Positions 34,885 through 44,282 of a stretch of DNA of 64,000 nucleotides are shown here, in pieces. Positions within the stretch are counted from its first letter, which is position 1. Every line of letters starts with the position of its first letter. This stretch comes from Paenibacillus plantarum. GTDB taxonomy: Bacteria > Bacillota > Bacilli > Paenibacillales > NBRC-103111. The stretch covers positions 310,001 through 374,000 of the forward strand of contig NZ_WHNY01000040.1 in assembly GCF_013141695.1 (NCBI RefSeq). Direction: 5' to 3'. The position numbers and the translations under genes were made by a program. Under the pieces are notes generated by a model. It was not told the DNA's origin. It made no database searches and saw only the letters and a program-made list of their open reading frames with translations.

Positions 34885-36324
34885 TTAATTCCCCTTTGTA
34901 GCCTGAATTGAAACGTTCTCCCCTTGATGAGTGACCTTCAGCTGTGGAAAATACTCATCAAATACATCAACATTCACATAGCTCATACCGTTGACAATCA
35001 TCAACTTATCGGAATCAATCGCAAACGCATGTGTTCCCTTGCTATCAGTGATATCCACGGTGCGATTCTGATCATTCCATGTAATTTTGGCCCCGATAAG
35101 AGCAGCTAGCCCACGTGCCGATGCATAGAACTTACCTTTTTCACTGAAGCTGCCGAAGCCATAGCCAACGTCAACACCGTTATAAGTAACATTATGCTTT
35201 GTAAACGACACTTGAATATCCGAAATACCTGTTTCATGAAGTGCTGTAATAAGCTGTGCCGATACGCCATCAACTTTCAAGTCCGGAGTAATGCCTACTT
35301 TGTTCACTTTTCGCATTTTGGGTGTTAAGTATTCTTCAACGGTGACCTTCAATACACTTTGATCGGGAAGCTCGAAGAGCTGCTGAACGCTTCCTTTACC
35401 AAATGTTTGCATACCAATCACTTTCCCAACTCCGTAGTCCTGTAAAGCACCCGAAAGTACCTCTGAAGCACTTGCACTATTCTCATTTGCTAAAATATAA
35501 ACTGGAATCCCCAGCGGACTTCCATCCTGAAAAGTCACTGGATCATCCACACCATCACGGTTCTGGGTATGAATGAGGACGCCTTCTTTTACAAAATGCT
35601 TAGCAATATTACGTGCCGTTTCTAGATATCCGCCGGGATTATCACGAACATCTAGGATCAACGACTTCAGTCCTTTGGCTTGCAGCGCACTTAGTTGTTT
35701 GTCAAATTCTTCATCCGCTTCATCTGAAAAGTCCGTGATTTGTACGTAACCAACGCCATTTGTAAAGCTTTTGCTATACACTTCGGGCGAATTTACAGCT
35801 TGGCGAGTAAGTTCGAACGTTAATTCTTTATCCCCGCGCAATACGGTAACTTTTACTTTGGTCCCCGCGACGCCAATGATTTTACTCCGAACAGCATCAA
35901 TTGAAGTCGTCGAAGCGGCAACACCATCTACAGCTCGGATATAGTCATCAGGCTGCAGCCCCGCAGCTTCTGCTGGGGAACCTGGGATTGTTCTCGACAC
36001 ATATACACCCTGGTCATCAAGACCAATAACACAGCCAATGCCTTCAAAACTATTTTCAAGGCTATTCGAGAATTGACCGTAATCCTGAGGTGTGAAGAGT
36101 ACCGTATACGGATCCTTCAAACCAGCAATCATCTGCTCAATGCTCTGATTTGCCAAAGACTCTAGGGAAACGCCGCTCACATGGTTTTCGACAAGTGTCT
36201 TTCGTACGAGAACGGTCTGTAGATCCTCATCTGCCATGGCACTTGCAGGCATAACGACGGCTAGTGCCGATGCGAGTGCCAGAGTTGCTTTAACTGCTTT
36301 CTTATTCAATGGTGAGAAACTCAT
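34885..36324 (-). CDS. Secreted S41 C-terminal processing protease with copper-amine-oxidase-like tail
   Basis: About 479 residues: an N-terminal signal peptide (AVKATLALASALAVVMPASAMA), a PDZ domain (GIGCVIGLDDQGVYVS...), the S41 peptidase with catalytic serine in ENSASASEVLSG and lysine in FGKGSVQ, and a C-terminal domain of about 110 residues resembling the copper-amine-oxidase N-terminal-like repeat that many Paenibacillus exported proteins carry. CtpA-type proteases cut exported proteins at C-termini. ATG 36324 has GGAG eight bases upstream. It ends four bases before mutL starts, so it is embedded in the mismatch-repair operon. Any link to repair is not evident. Confidence 0.88.
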   Translation of the reverse strand: MSFSPLNKKAVKATLALASALAVVMPASAMADEDLQTVLVRKTLVENHVSGVSLESLANQSIEQMIAGLKDPYTVLFTPQDYGQFSNSLENSFEGIGCVIGLDDQGVYVSRTIPGSPAEAAGLQPDDYIRAVDGVAASTTSIDAVRSKIIGVAGTKVKVTVLRGDKELTFELTRQAVNSPEVYSKSFTNGVGYVQITDFSDEADEEFDKQLSALQAKGLKSLILDVRDNPGGYLETARNIAKHFVKEGVLIHTQNRDGVDDPVTFQDGSPLGIPVYILANENSASASEVLSGALQDYGVGKVIGMQTFGKGSVQQLFELPDQSVLKVTVEEYLTPKMRKVNKVGITPDLKVDGVSAQLITALHETGISDIQVSFTKHNVTYNGVDVGYGFGSFSEKGKFYASARGLAALIGAKITWNDQNRTVDITDSKGTHAFAIDSDKLMIVNGMSYVNVDVFDEYFPQLKVTHQGENVSIQATKGN

Positions 36325-36405
36325 ATGCATATCTCCGTTCCAGTAGTGATATAAAGTCAAATAATGAAGTGTGCAATTAAAAATAACTGAAACTGGCGAC
36401 TTGGT

Positions 36406-39045
36406 TTACTGTAGTTTTTGCTTCCATTCATAGACTAAATTGAGCGCCTGTAGTGGCGTCATATTGATGAGATCAATCCCCTTCAACTGGTCTAGAACCA
36501 GTTGGGATTTGCCGTCAGGCTTCTTCTTTACGGCAACTTCAGCTGGGCTCTCCTCCTCGAAGAGGGACAGCTGCCGGATCGGCGTTGCCACGGGTGCTGC
36601 AATTGTGGCAACCGCAGCAGTCGCTGCGGCTTGCGGCACAGCTGACGCTGCCGCGCGCTCTTCAAAGCCATTCAGCAGCACATACGAGCGCTGAATGATT
36701 GCATCTGGCAGCCCGGCGATTTCGGCACAGTAGATGCCGTAACTCGTACTTGCTGCCCCAGGGATGAGCTTGCGCAGGAAGGTCACCTGCCTGCCGCTTT
36801 CTTTCACGGCCATGCAGTGATTGCGCAGATGCACAAGGCTCTCTTCCAGATGTGCGAGCTCATGGAAATGCGTCGACACGAGCGTCTTGCAGCCGATCCG
36901 ATCGTGAAGGAATTCGATGACGGCCTGAGCGATCGCCATGCCTTCGCCTGTCGAGGTGCCGCGGCCCAGCTCATCAATGATGACAAGGCTTCTGCTCGTC
37001 GCCTTCTCCGTCATGACCTGGATGTCCATCATCTCGACCATGAACGTACTCTGACCGCCGATCAGATCATCAGCAGCGCCGATCCGCGTGAAGATCCGGT
37101 CCGTGACCGGGATGCGCGCGGAGCTCGCAGGCACGAAGCAGCCGATCTGCGCCATGAGGCAGATCACGGCTACTTGCCGCATATACGTACTCTTACCGGC
37201 CATATTCGGCCCGGTAATGAGCAGGATGCGGCCCTGCTCTTGCAGCAGGCTCGTCCCGTTCGCGATGAACGAGCCATCCTGGATGACAGCCTCCACCACC
37301 GGGTGGCGTCCGTCTTCAATCGCAAGATCGAAGCCTTCGCCGATCTCCGGCTTGCGGAAGTGATGCGCCGCGCTGACCGTCGCCAGCGATTGGTACACAT
37401 CGGCGGTGGCAATAACCTCCGCCAGCTTCTGCAATCTGGAGATATGCTTCGAAATCCGGTCGCGCAGCTCCGTGAACAGTTCATACTCCAGATCAATCAT
37501 TTTATCCTGCGCTTCCAGAATGAGCGCTTCTTTCTCTTTGAGCTCTGGCGTCACATAGCGCTCGGCATTCGCAAGCGTCTGTTTACGCTCGTAGCGCCCT
37601 TCCTGCAGAGCGGACATGTTGGCTTTCGTTACTTCGATAAAGTATCCAAAAACTTTGTTGTAGCCGATTTTGAGCGTCTTAATGCCCGTTGCTACGCGTT
37701 CTTGACGCTCCAGCTCGGCAATCCATTGCTTCCCGTTCTTGCTAGCTTCACGAAGCGTATCCAAGTAAGGCTGATACCCTTCGCGAATCATACCGCCGTC
37801 ACGAATTGATACAGGCGGTTCGTCCTCAATGGCATTGGCAATCCAGGACATGACGTCATCACAGACGTCCATATTCTCAACGAGCTTCCGCAGCGTTTCG
37901 GATCCCGATGTCGCACATAACTGCTGCAGCATCGGTACTTGCTGCAAGGAATGCTTCAACGCAATCATATCGCGGGCATTGGCATTGCCATAGGAGATTC
38001 GAGCCACCAAACGCTCCAAATCATAGACTTCCTTCAGGGCTTGCTTCACATCTTCTCGCACAATCAATTGATTGTAGAGCAGATTGACTGCTTCTAATCG
38101 TTCCTCAATTCGAGCCACGTTCATAAGCGGCTTCTCAATCCATCGGCGCAGCATTCGTGCACCCATGGCCGTTACCGTTTTGTCCAACAGCCACAATAAC
38201 GACCCTTTTTTGGCACGCTCACGAACCGTTTCAACCAGTTCTAAATTTCGACGTGTAAACGGGTCCATCGTCATAAATTGATCCGGTTCATAGATGCGAA
38301 TGTGCTTCACGTGCGTTAGCGCTCTTTTTTGTGTTTCTTTCAAATAAGCAAGCAACGAAGCGACACCTTGTCGACTGATGCTAGATAAATTCAATAACGC
38401 GGCATCTTCTGCAAAATGCTCATCAAGCAGCGTTTCATCCGCTCTGGTCCACTCCGTTAGCACCATATTCCGGCCCCACGCAGCACCAGACTCGCGAATC
38501 GTTGTCAGCAACGCTTGACTGGTCACAATTTCAGATGGATTATAGACATTCAACTCATCAACGACGAGCTCCCAGGAATTAGCAAGCTGTGTAGTATAAA
38601 GCTCCCCTGTTGAAATATCACAAGCTGTAAAGGCATATCCATCTGCTTGGTTTACCAAAGAGACGATATAGTTGTTGACGGATTCTCCAAGGAGTTTGCT
38701 ATCCATCACGGTACCTGGCGTAACGATCCGTACGATTTCTCGGCGTACAACGCCTTTGGCCTCAGCAGGGTCTTCCACCTGTTCACAGATGGCAACTTTG
38801 TAGCCTTTCTCAATTAACCGAGACATGTAGTTGTCCGCTGCATGATGAGGAACGCCGCACATCGGAATTTTCTCTTCACCGCCGCCTTCACGGCCTGTTA
38901 ACGTAATCTCTAATTCGCGTGATGCATTAATGGCATCTTCAAAAAACATCTCATAAAAATCGCCCAGACGAAAAAATAAAAAAGCATCTGGAACCTGTGC
39001 CTTCACGGCTAAGTACTGCTGAATCATCGGCGTATATGTAGCCAA
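36406..39045 (-). CDS. mutS: DNA mismatch repair protein MutS
   Basis: An 879-residue mismatch-recognition ATPase. The N-terminal mismatch domain has the FFRLGDFYEMF motif containing the Phe-x-Glu wedge, and the ATPase has GPNMAGKSTYMRQ and DELGRGTST. The start is a TTG (MATYTPMIQQ) with GGAGG eight bases upstream; no ATG is suitable. An Ala-rich linker with ATAAVATIAAPVATP lies before the C-terminal tail. From about 36590 to 37480 the gene is markedly G+C-rich, and long antisense frames open there as a by-product. It is upstream of the S41 protease and mutL. Confidence 0.96.
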   Translation of the reverse strand: MATYTPMIQQYLAVKAQVPDAFLFFRLGDFYEMFFEDAINASRELEITLTGREGGGEEKIPMCGVPHHAADNYMSRLIEKGYKVAICEQVEDPAEAKGVVRREIVRIVTPGTVMDSKLLGESVNNYIVSLVNQADGYAFTACDISTGELYTTQLANSWELVVDELNVYNPSEIVTSQALLTTIRESGAAWGRNMVLTEWTRADETLLDEHFAEDAALLNLSSISRQGVASLLAYLKETQKRALTHVKHIRIYEPDQFMTMDPFTRRNLELVETVRERAKKGSLLWLLDKTVTAMGARMLRRWIEKPLMNVARIEERLEAVNLLYNQLIVREDVKQALKEVYDLERLVARISYGNANARDMIALKHSLQQVPMLQQLCATSGSETLRKLVENMDVCDDVMSWIANAIEDEPPVSIRDGGMIREGYQPYLDTLREASKNGKQWIAELERQERVATGIKTLKIGYNKVFGYFIEVTKANMSALQEGRYERKQTLANAERYVTPELKEKEALILEAQDKMIDLEYELFTELRDRISKHISRLQKLAEVIATADVYQSLATVSAAHHFRKPEIGEGFDLAIEDGRHPVVEAVIQDGSFIANGTSLLQEQGRILLITGPNMAGKSTYMRQVAVICLMAQIGCFVPASSARIPVTDRIFTRIGAADDLIGGQSTFMVEMMDIQVMTEKATSRSLVIIDELGRGTSTGEGMAIAQAVIEFLHDRIGCKTLVSTHFHELAHLEESLVHLRNHCMAVKESGRQVTFLRKLIPGAASTSYGIYCAEIAGLPDAIIQRSYVLLNGFEERAAASAVPQAAATAAVATIAAPVATPIRQLSLFEEESPAEVAVKKKPDGKSQLVLDQLKGIDLINMTPLQALNLVYEWKQKLQ

Positions 39046-39136
39046 CTTGTGTTCCTCCAACCTATTCCATAATTAAAGGTGAACTCTTTGAAACTATCAT
39101 TCTTATTTTCATCCATACACAGATTAATAGAAGTCA

Positions 39137-39176
39137 TTCTGCTTGCAGCATGCCCAATTGGCTTAAGCAAGCAGAA
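39137..39176. repeat. Hairpin between the amidoligase gene and mutS
   Basis: TTCTGCTTG pairs with CAAGCAGAA across a 22-base loop in the 238-base spacer upstream of mutS. There is no T-run, so a terminator role is doubtful. Confidence 0.45.
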
Positions 39177-39283
39177 CAACGAAATGCGTGTACAGCTTTC
39201 ACATCCCACTCATTTTCCAACCAATTTCCAACTACTAATCATCTCTTAACTATCACTAACTCTATGATGAGATAGATAATCTA

Positions 39284-40753
39284 TTATAACATGATTCCTT
39301 CATCAAATGCTTCTTTCAGCACCCCGGGTGCAATTTTCCAAGCGGTCCGAATGTCCGCCATTTCGTTCCACGACGTCAAGGAAGTCATTTGTGAACGAAG
39401 ACCTTCCAACAATCCAGCATGGACCTCATACCCCTTAAGCTGCTCTAACTCCTTCCATAGCTTCGCTACTTCATCCTGCAGCCTCCGCTTATCGCCGCTG
39501 TAATACGCAGCTTGAATATCTGGTTCTTGCAGTGGTTTCTGCGTTAATCGCCAGTAGTTATTCACGATCAGCGCAGCCAATGCGAATACACCGCGCGTGA
39601 TGACGGGAGAGGCCAGCCAACTCGGCAACGTACGGTACTCGAATCCCCCATGCGACTTCTTCCGGAAGTCGCCTAGATAACCATATCGGGGGCGCCGACC
39701 ACGCGTGGACTCATCCTCGATCAAGATCAGCGGCAGCGCGAGATAGTTATCCAGCGCACGCAGCAGATGCCCATTCATCCAGCAGCGGCTAAAATGCAGG
39801 TGACCGCCCAGCGGGTAGCCGCGCACAGGCATGCCGCCCGAGCACCAGGCGAGGCTATGGTCTGTGATCTTCCGTGCGGCAAGCCCCATGGTTACACGCA
39901 CGTTCTTTGCGAGCTGCAGCGGGTCCACGCTAGGCTGCGGGCGCAGCTCTGCGAGCGGCAGAATCACGCGATGCCCGCTCAGTACGATGGCGTCGCTGCC
40001 TACAGCGCCATCGCGGGTGAGGAAGCGGTCGGCGAAGACGACCTTCCCCTGCGAGTTGACGAGCAGGAACTCTGGATCGCAGCCGAGCATCGCTCTCTCT
40101 TTACGTTCTAGCTCTTTCTCAAGCGATTGATCATATTGATCGATCGCTTGCGCGAAGAGCTGCACCAATCTCCCGTTCAGCTTCGGAACGGGATCGACGT
40201 CCAGCACGAGCGTATGCCCCGTTGGCGTGATGCCGATGGTCACGAGGCCATAGTCTAAGCCAAGGGCATAGATGGCTTTGACGGATTCACGGCTCGCCCT
40301 CCGGGAGTGGAAATTGATTTGAGATGGACCTACTTCTATGTAAGCAGCATTCACATTCACTTGTCTTTGCTGCTGTAAGGACTTCTCCGAAAGCAGAACC
40401 GTCTCCTTTTTCTCATAGATAAGAAGTGATTGGAGATGAAACACCGCCACTTTATATTTATGTGTAAAAAGCACGGGTTCCAGTTTCCCTCGTGCTGAGG
40501 CAGCCTGTGAGGCGACCGTTTTCATACCGTGAAGTTGTAGCAGCGCATCCCGCTTCCTTCGATTCTGAGCGCGCATGATCGCTATAATAGGCTGCAGAGC
40601 AAGCTTCTGGGGATATTCATCATGTGCAGCTCCCCAATGAATGATGAGCTGCCCTTGCCAATCCACGGGAAGACTGCTTCCACTCGGAATACGGATTCGT
40701 TCGGCCAGCTCCCGTGCATCTTTCTCCTGTGCGTGCAGGAAGAAGGTTTCCAT
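39284..40753 (-). CDS. Putative amidoligase (phiEco32 gp76-like) with degenerate ATP-grasp-like N-terminal half
   Basis: A 489-residue protein between cotE and mutS. Residues about 222-470 carry the motifs of the glutamine-synthetase-like COOH-NH2 ligases: GCDPEFLLV (224-232), AELRPQPS (268-275), PLGGHLHFS (314-322) and GGFEYRTLPSWL (369-380). Residues about 90-205 resemble a YheC/D-type ATP-grasp (KYKVAVFHLQSLL, LGLDYGLVTIGI, LDVDPVPKLN) but lack a convincing nucleotide loop. Such ligases join carboxyl and amino groups, so a peptide or coat-modifying role is possible. AGGAGG precedes the ATG. The part from about 39690 to 40220 is very G+C-rich. Substrate unknown. Confidence 0.78.
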   Translation of the reverse strand: METFFLHAQEKDARELAERIRIPSGSSLPVDWQGQLIIHWGAAHDEYPQKLALQPIIAIMRAQNRRKRDALLQLHGMKTVASQAASARGKLEPVLFTHKYKVAVFHLQSLLIYEKKETVLLSEKSLQQQRQVNVNAAYIEVGPSQINFHSRRASRESVKAIYALGLDYGLVTIGITPTGHTLVLDVDPVPKLNGRLVQLFAQAIDQYDQSLEKELERKERAMLGCDPEFLLVNSQGKVVFADRFLTRDGAVGSDAIVLSGHRVILPLAELRPQPSVDPLQLAKNVRVTMGLAARKITDHSLAWCSGGMPVRGYPLGGHLHFSRCWMNGHLLRALDNYLALPLILIEDESTRGRRPRYGYLGDFRKKSHGGFEYRTLPSWLASPVITRGVFALAALIVNNYWRLTQKPLQEPDIQAAYYSGDKRRLQDEVAKLWKELEQLKGYEVHAGLLEGLRSQMTSLTSWNEMADIRTAWKIAPGVLKEAFDEGIML

Positions 40754-40829
40754 TCTAACACCTCCTGTTCACCTATGCCCAACGTTCTTGCCGCTTTATA
40801 TACGCGAATGCCCAATTGTGCGAATACAA

Positions 40830-40853
40830 CAAAAAAGAGGGCAAATGCCCTCT
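40830..40853 (-). terminator. cotE terminator
   Basis: AGAGGGCA pairs with TGCCCTCT with a minimal loop and is followed by TTTTTTGTTG on the minus strand. Confidence 0.85.
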
Positions 40854-40896
40854 GCCGAACCTCTTTAGCCCGCATATAATGGCGTATAAAGATCCC

Positions 40897-41463
40897 CTAA
40901 TCCAGTTCATCCTCGAGCAGCTCGGCGTCCAGATCCTCAAAATCACCATCGCCACTGTCATCGAAATCCACGTGCTTGTCGTCGAAGTCATTGCAGCCGT
41001 TGGTGCAAACGACTACACAGACTTTCGTTTCGGCAATGAGCTCAACTTGAAACTCGCGTTCCACCCGAATGATGACGCTGTCGCCGCTTGAAGAGATGCT
41101 GGCCTCTACACAGTTCGGCTCTTGCGTCGCGACAGCTGAAACTTCGGCTGTCGTCGACTTATGTTTTTTGTCTAAGTAGCTTAGTCCAACGATTTCTACA
41201 TACGATACGGTTTCTTTTGCTACGTCTGTTTTGGTGTTACGATCGTAAGAATACCAGATGTTGATATCGTAAGTACCAACTACCTCTACGCCCTCTCCAG
41301 AAGAATGGACAGCCTCGAATTGGTTATTAATAATCCAAGCGCCCAAAATACTGGTTGGAGAATAAGGCGGAGTCACGGTATGACTTACATGAGAAAATTT
41401 GCGACCTTTACCGCAGACAGCCTTTGTAATGATCTCTCTGCATTGCAAATCTTTATCTAATGA
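40897..41463 (-). CDS. cotE: Outer spore coat morphogenetic protein CotE
   Basis: A 188-residue CotE homologue, close to the usual 181. The conserved N-terminal half reads LQCREIITKAVCGKGRKFS, PTSILGAWIINN and VVGTYDINIWYSY; the C-terminus ends in the family's run of Asp and Glu. CotE assembles on the forespore surface through SpoIVA and directs the outer coat. ATG 41463 lies behind GGAGGAGGTTGAAAGG. A CATACACT element upstream suggests sigma-E control in the mother cell. CotE next to mutS is conserved with B. subtilis, but here an amidoligase gene is inserted between them. Confidence 0.95.
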   Translation of the reverse strand, partial: SLDKDLQCREIITKAVCGKGRKFSHVSHTVTPPYSPTSILGAWIINNQFEAVHSSGEGVEVVGTYDINIWYSYDRNTKTDVAKETVSYVEIVGLSYLDKKHKSTTAEVSAVATQEPNCVEASISSSGDSVIIRVEREFQVELIAETKVCVVVCTNGCNDFDDKHVDFDDSGDGDFEDLDAELLEDELD

Positions 41464-41500
41464 CATCCTTTCAACCTCCTCCATACAATCATTCATTACA

Positions 41501-41508
41501 AGTGTATG
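41501..41508 (-). promoter_or_regulatory. Possible sigma-E -10 element of cotE
   Basis: CATACACT on the minus strand matches the sigma-E -10 consensus CATACANT; a weak -35 (TCACTCT) stands 14 bases upstream. It lies about 40 bases before the cotE start. Confidence 0.45.
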
Positions 41509-41580
41509 CAGGACAGTAGTCTAGAGTGACAATTATTTTATATTATTTTTGAGATTCGAAAATACTGATATCTGTCAGAG

Positions 41581-42540
41581 TCAACCCGCTTCAGGACGGT
41601 GTTTTTTTTGTTTTTTGGCAATAGCTAAGTACTGCATTAACTCTCTGTTAAGCTGTAAAATCGCTGATCTCACTTCGAATTCTTCCCGGCTCTCGGGCAA
41701 TGGCATTCCCTTGTAGCGAGCGTTCAGCTCTTGTAATTCTTTCTCTGCTTCCCCTGTATAATAGTCTTCCTTCACAGATTGGCTAATATCTTCGAAGATC
41801 GCAGCGACCAACTCACCTTGCGGTAATGTCTGATACACGCCGGCAACGAGATCAATCATCCGGTGTATGGATTCCAGCTGCTCGCCTCTCATGTAGAAAT
41901 ACACACGCCAGTATGGGTCCCAGCCAAACAACAACGTATTTTCCATCGACCGTTTCGCCAAACTCGCCCCGCGTTCAATTTCCTCACTGACTTCGAGAAG
42001 TTCTTTTCCATCCCAAATCACCGTATTATCCCGAAGATGCTTCGCTATGTTGACAAAAATGTCGGAAAACAATCCCTCGATTTGTTGTTTATGTGCGATA
42101 AGTGTGGAATCAGCCTTCGGCATATAAGCAATATTAATCAAAGTAGCAGAACCTAGTCCAATAACCAGCAAGATTAGCTCATTAAGTACAGACGGCCAGT
42201 CCGCTGATTCATAAGCAAAAAGATGCAGCATCACAACCGCGCCGGTTACAGCACCCTCGGTAATCCGCAACCGAACTAGCACTGGAAACACGATCAGAAT
42301 AAATATACTAACGACCCAAATATGGAACCCAAGCAAGTTAAATAAGACCGAACCGATGAGTAGTGCCAGAATGGATGCCGCGATACGGTGCAAGGCACTT
42401 TGGATGCCTTTCTTCTTCGTCACTTCAATGCCCAGAATGGCAAGAAGTCCCGCTGCTCCGGGCGTATAAACCCCTAATATATACGCCAGATACATAGCGA
42501 TTATGACCGCAATAGCTGTTTTGAGCACACGAAAGCCCAT
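41581..42540 (-). CDS. Aromatic acid exporter (ArAE) family membrane protein
   Basis: A 319-residue protein of the ArAE_1 family (YqjA-like). Four to five membrane segments fill residues 5-140, including TAIAVIIAMYLAYILG and AGLLAILGIEVTKKKG. A cytoplasmic helical domain of about 175 residues follows. The family is named from E. coli AaeB, but substrates of the Firmicute members are not known. The start ATG is preceded by AGAGGGGAAAATACT. It lies between cotE and an ABC importer operon, all on the minus strand. Confidence 0.85.
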   Translation of the reverse strand: MGFRVLKTAIAVIIAMYLAYILGVYTPGAAGLLAILGIEVTKKKGIQSALHRIAASILALLIGSVLFNLLGFHIWVVSIFILIVFPVLVRLRITEGAVTGAVVMLHLFAYESADWPSVLNELILLVIGLGSATLINIAYMPKADSTLIAHKQQIEGLFSDIFVNIAKHLRDNTVIWDGKELLEVSEEIERGASLAKRSMENTLLFGWDPYWRVYFYMRGEQLESIHRMIDLVAGVYQTLPQGELVAAIFEDISQSVKEDYYTGEAEKELQELNARYKGMPLPESREEFEVRSAILQLNRELMQYLAIAKKQKKHRPEAG

Positions 42541-42617
42541 AGTATTTTCCCCTCTTTACAGGTTTTTCTATGGGCTCATTATTTCATTTTGCATGGGTGG
42601 TGGCAAGCCTTTCTTAA

Positions 42618-43463
42618 CTATCGATGCTTCGTTAATTTCTTCTCTAGTTTGGCTACGAGCTGATACATCACCGTTGCGACGATTGCGATTACGAACAAGG
42701 TAGATATCACTAAGGTGAAATTAAAGACTTGAAAACCATATATGATTAAGTATCCCAGCCCCTTCTGGGACACTAGAAATTCGCCAACGATGACGCCGAT
42801 CCAGGCCAAGCCCACATTGACTTTCAGCGTAGAAACGATAGCAGGAAACGATGATGGCAGAATCGCTTTGAGAAATACTTTTCGCTGATTGCCTCCAAAT
42901 AACTTAACGACCTTGATGTAGTTATGATCTACTTCCTTGAAGCTGCCATAAACAACAAGCGTCGTAATAATGACCGTGATCGACAGTGTTGTTGCAATAA
43001 TAGACAGTAAGCCAGGCCCGAAACCGACAATAAATAAAGGTCCCAGTGCAACCTTAGGCATGCTATTCAACACGACAATGTAAGGATCCAGTACACGCGA
43101 CAGAAATGGCGACCACCAAATCACAACCGCTAATGCGGTTCCCATAATCGTCCCCAAGAAAAATCCAATAATCGTCTCCTCTACGGTGACCGCTACATGT
43201 GGAAGCAGCGTACCGTCGAGCAGTTTCTCCCATAGCAGTGCGAATACCTTAGTTGGATAGCTAAAAAGCAGGACATCAATCCATTTTAAGCGTGAGGCTA
43301 GCTCCCATAGAGATAAAAATAGAACTAAAATAGCCGCTTGAAAAAGTCGGACCCACTTCGTCTCTCTCTTCCTCGCCTTCAGAAAACGCTGATGTACGTC
43401 CAGCTTTAATTTCTCATTCGGTTGATTGGTTTGGATGGACGGGTGGTCATCACGATTATCCAT
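42618..43463 (-). CDS. ABC transporter permease (SsuC/ThiX type)
   Basis: A 281-residue permease of the nitrate/sulfonate/taurine/thiamine-precursor class, with about six helices and the EAA-like loop [26 protein letters not shown] that contacts the ATPase. ATG 43463 is chosen because GGGGG lies about seven bases upstream and it overlaps the ATPase stop by eight bases, showing translational coupling. The longest frame would extend 24 codons into the ATPase gene. Last gene of a three-gene importer. Confidence 0.92.
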   Translation of the reverse strand: MDNRDDHPSIQTNQPNEKLKLDVHQRFLKARKRETKWVRLFQAAILVLFLSLWELASRLKWIDVLLFSYPTKVFALLWEKLLDGTLLPHVAVTVEETIIGFFLGTIMGTALAVVIWWSPFLSRVLDPYIVVLNSMPKVALGPLFIVGFGPGLLSIIATTLSITVIITTLVVYGSFKEVDHNYIKVVKLFGGNQRKVFLKAILPSSFPAIVSTLKVNVGLAWIGVIVGEFLVSQKGLGYLIIYGFQVFNFTLVISTLFVIAIVATVMYQLVAKLEKKLTKHR

Positions 43464-44229
43464 GCTGCACACCCCCAAACTCCTGCCAAATTTGCCGAAA
43501 TAGTGTGTGAAATTCAGGCAATTCTCTCGCTTCAAAAGGCACAGCAGCCCTTACCGCCTCTGGCATTAGGAAGGACCTGCGAATACGCCCTGGATTCGGA
43601 GCCAGTACGATAATGCGATCACTCATCGCAATCGCTTCTGAAATATCATGCGTGACCAGAATCGCTGTTTTTTTCTTGGCGCGCAACGTCTCTACAACCA
43701 AATCTTCTAGCTGCAGCTTCGTTTGATAATCCAGTGCCGAGAAAGGCTCATCTAATAGAAGCAGCTCGGGTTCTGTTGCCAACGTTCGAACGAGTGCTAC
43801 GCGCTGTCGCATGCCACCAGACAACTGTGCGGGATAATAATCTTTGAATGCCAGCAGACCCATTTCCTCCAATAAGTGAAGCGCCGCCTGCTTCTTCTCT
43901 TTCGTCAGCGTGCCTGCGATTTCCAATCCCATACAAGCATTAGCTTCAATCGTACGCCAAGGAAATAAGTAGTCCTGCTGCAGCATGTAACCCACTTTGG
44001 GCGATGGTCCCTGAACGTGTTGCCCTGCCACGATAATCCGACCTGATGTCGGTGGAAGGAGTCCCGCAATGATGGATAAGAGGGTTGTTTTGCCACAACC
44101 ACTAGGTCCAATCAGACTGACGAACTCGCCATTCGCGATGTCAAACGATATTCCTTGAAGGGCAAGTGTTGCCCGCTCCTCAGTTACGTAAACCTGTGTG
44201 ACATCTCCAATCTGAACAGCTGTGTCCAT
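43456..44229 (-). CDS. ABC transporter ATP-binding protein (SsuB/TauB/ThiZ type)
   Basis: A 257-residue importer ATPase. Walker A is GPSGCGKTT, the Q-loop [10 protein letters not shown], the signature [13 protein letters not shown], Walker [13 protein letters not shown] and the switch histidine LVTHDISEA. The C-terminal tail PNPGRIRR is characteristic of the SsuB/TauB/NrtD group. It lies 53 bases downstream of the substrate-binding lipoprotein gene and overlaps the permease gene. Confidence 0.93.
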   Translation of the reverse strand: MDTAVQIGDVTQVYVTEERATLALQGISFDIANGEFVSLIGPSGCGKTTLLSIIAGLLPPTSGRIIVAGQHVQGPSPKVGYMLQQDYLFPWRTIEANACMGLEIAGTLTKEKKQAALHLLEEMGLLAFKDYYPAQLSGGMRQRVALVRTLATEPELLLLDEPFSALDYQTKLQLEDLVVETLRAKKKTAILVTHDISEAIAMSDRIIVLAPNPGRIRRSFLMPEAVRAAVPFEARELPEFHTLFRQIWQEFGGVQHG

Positions 44230-44282
44230 GGCACCTAACCTCCTCTTATCTTCATCCTGTGGTGACTAGATCGTTCATGTGA

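Noticed and set aside
36817..37809. 330-codon plus-strand open frame opposite mutS
   Set aside because: It is antisense to the G+C-rich part of mutS, has no ribosome site, and is explained by low stop-codon frequency in that composition.
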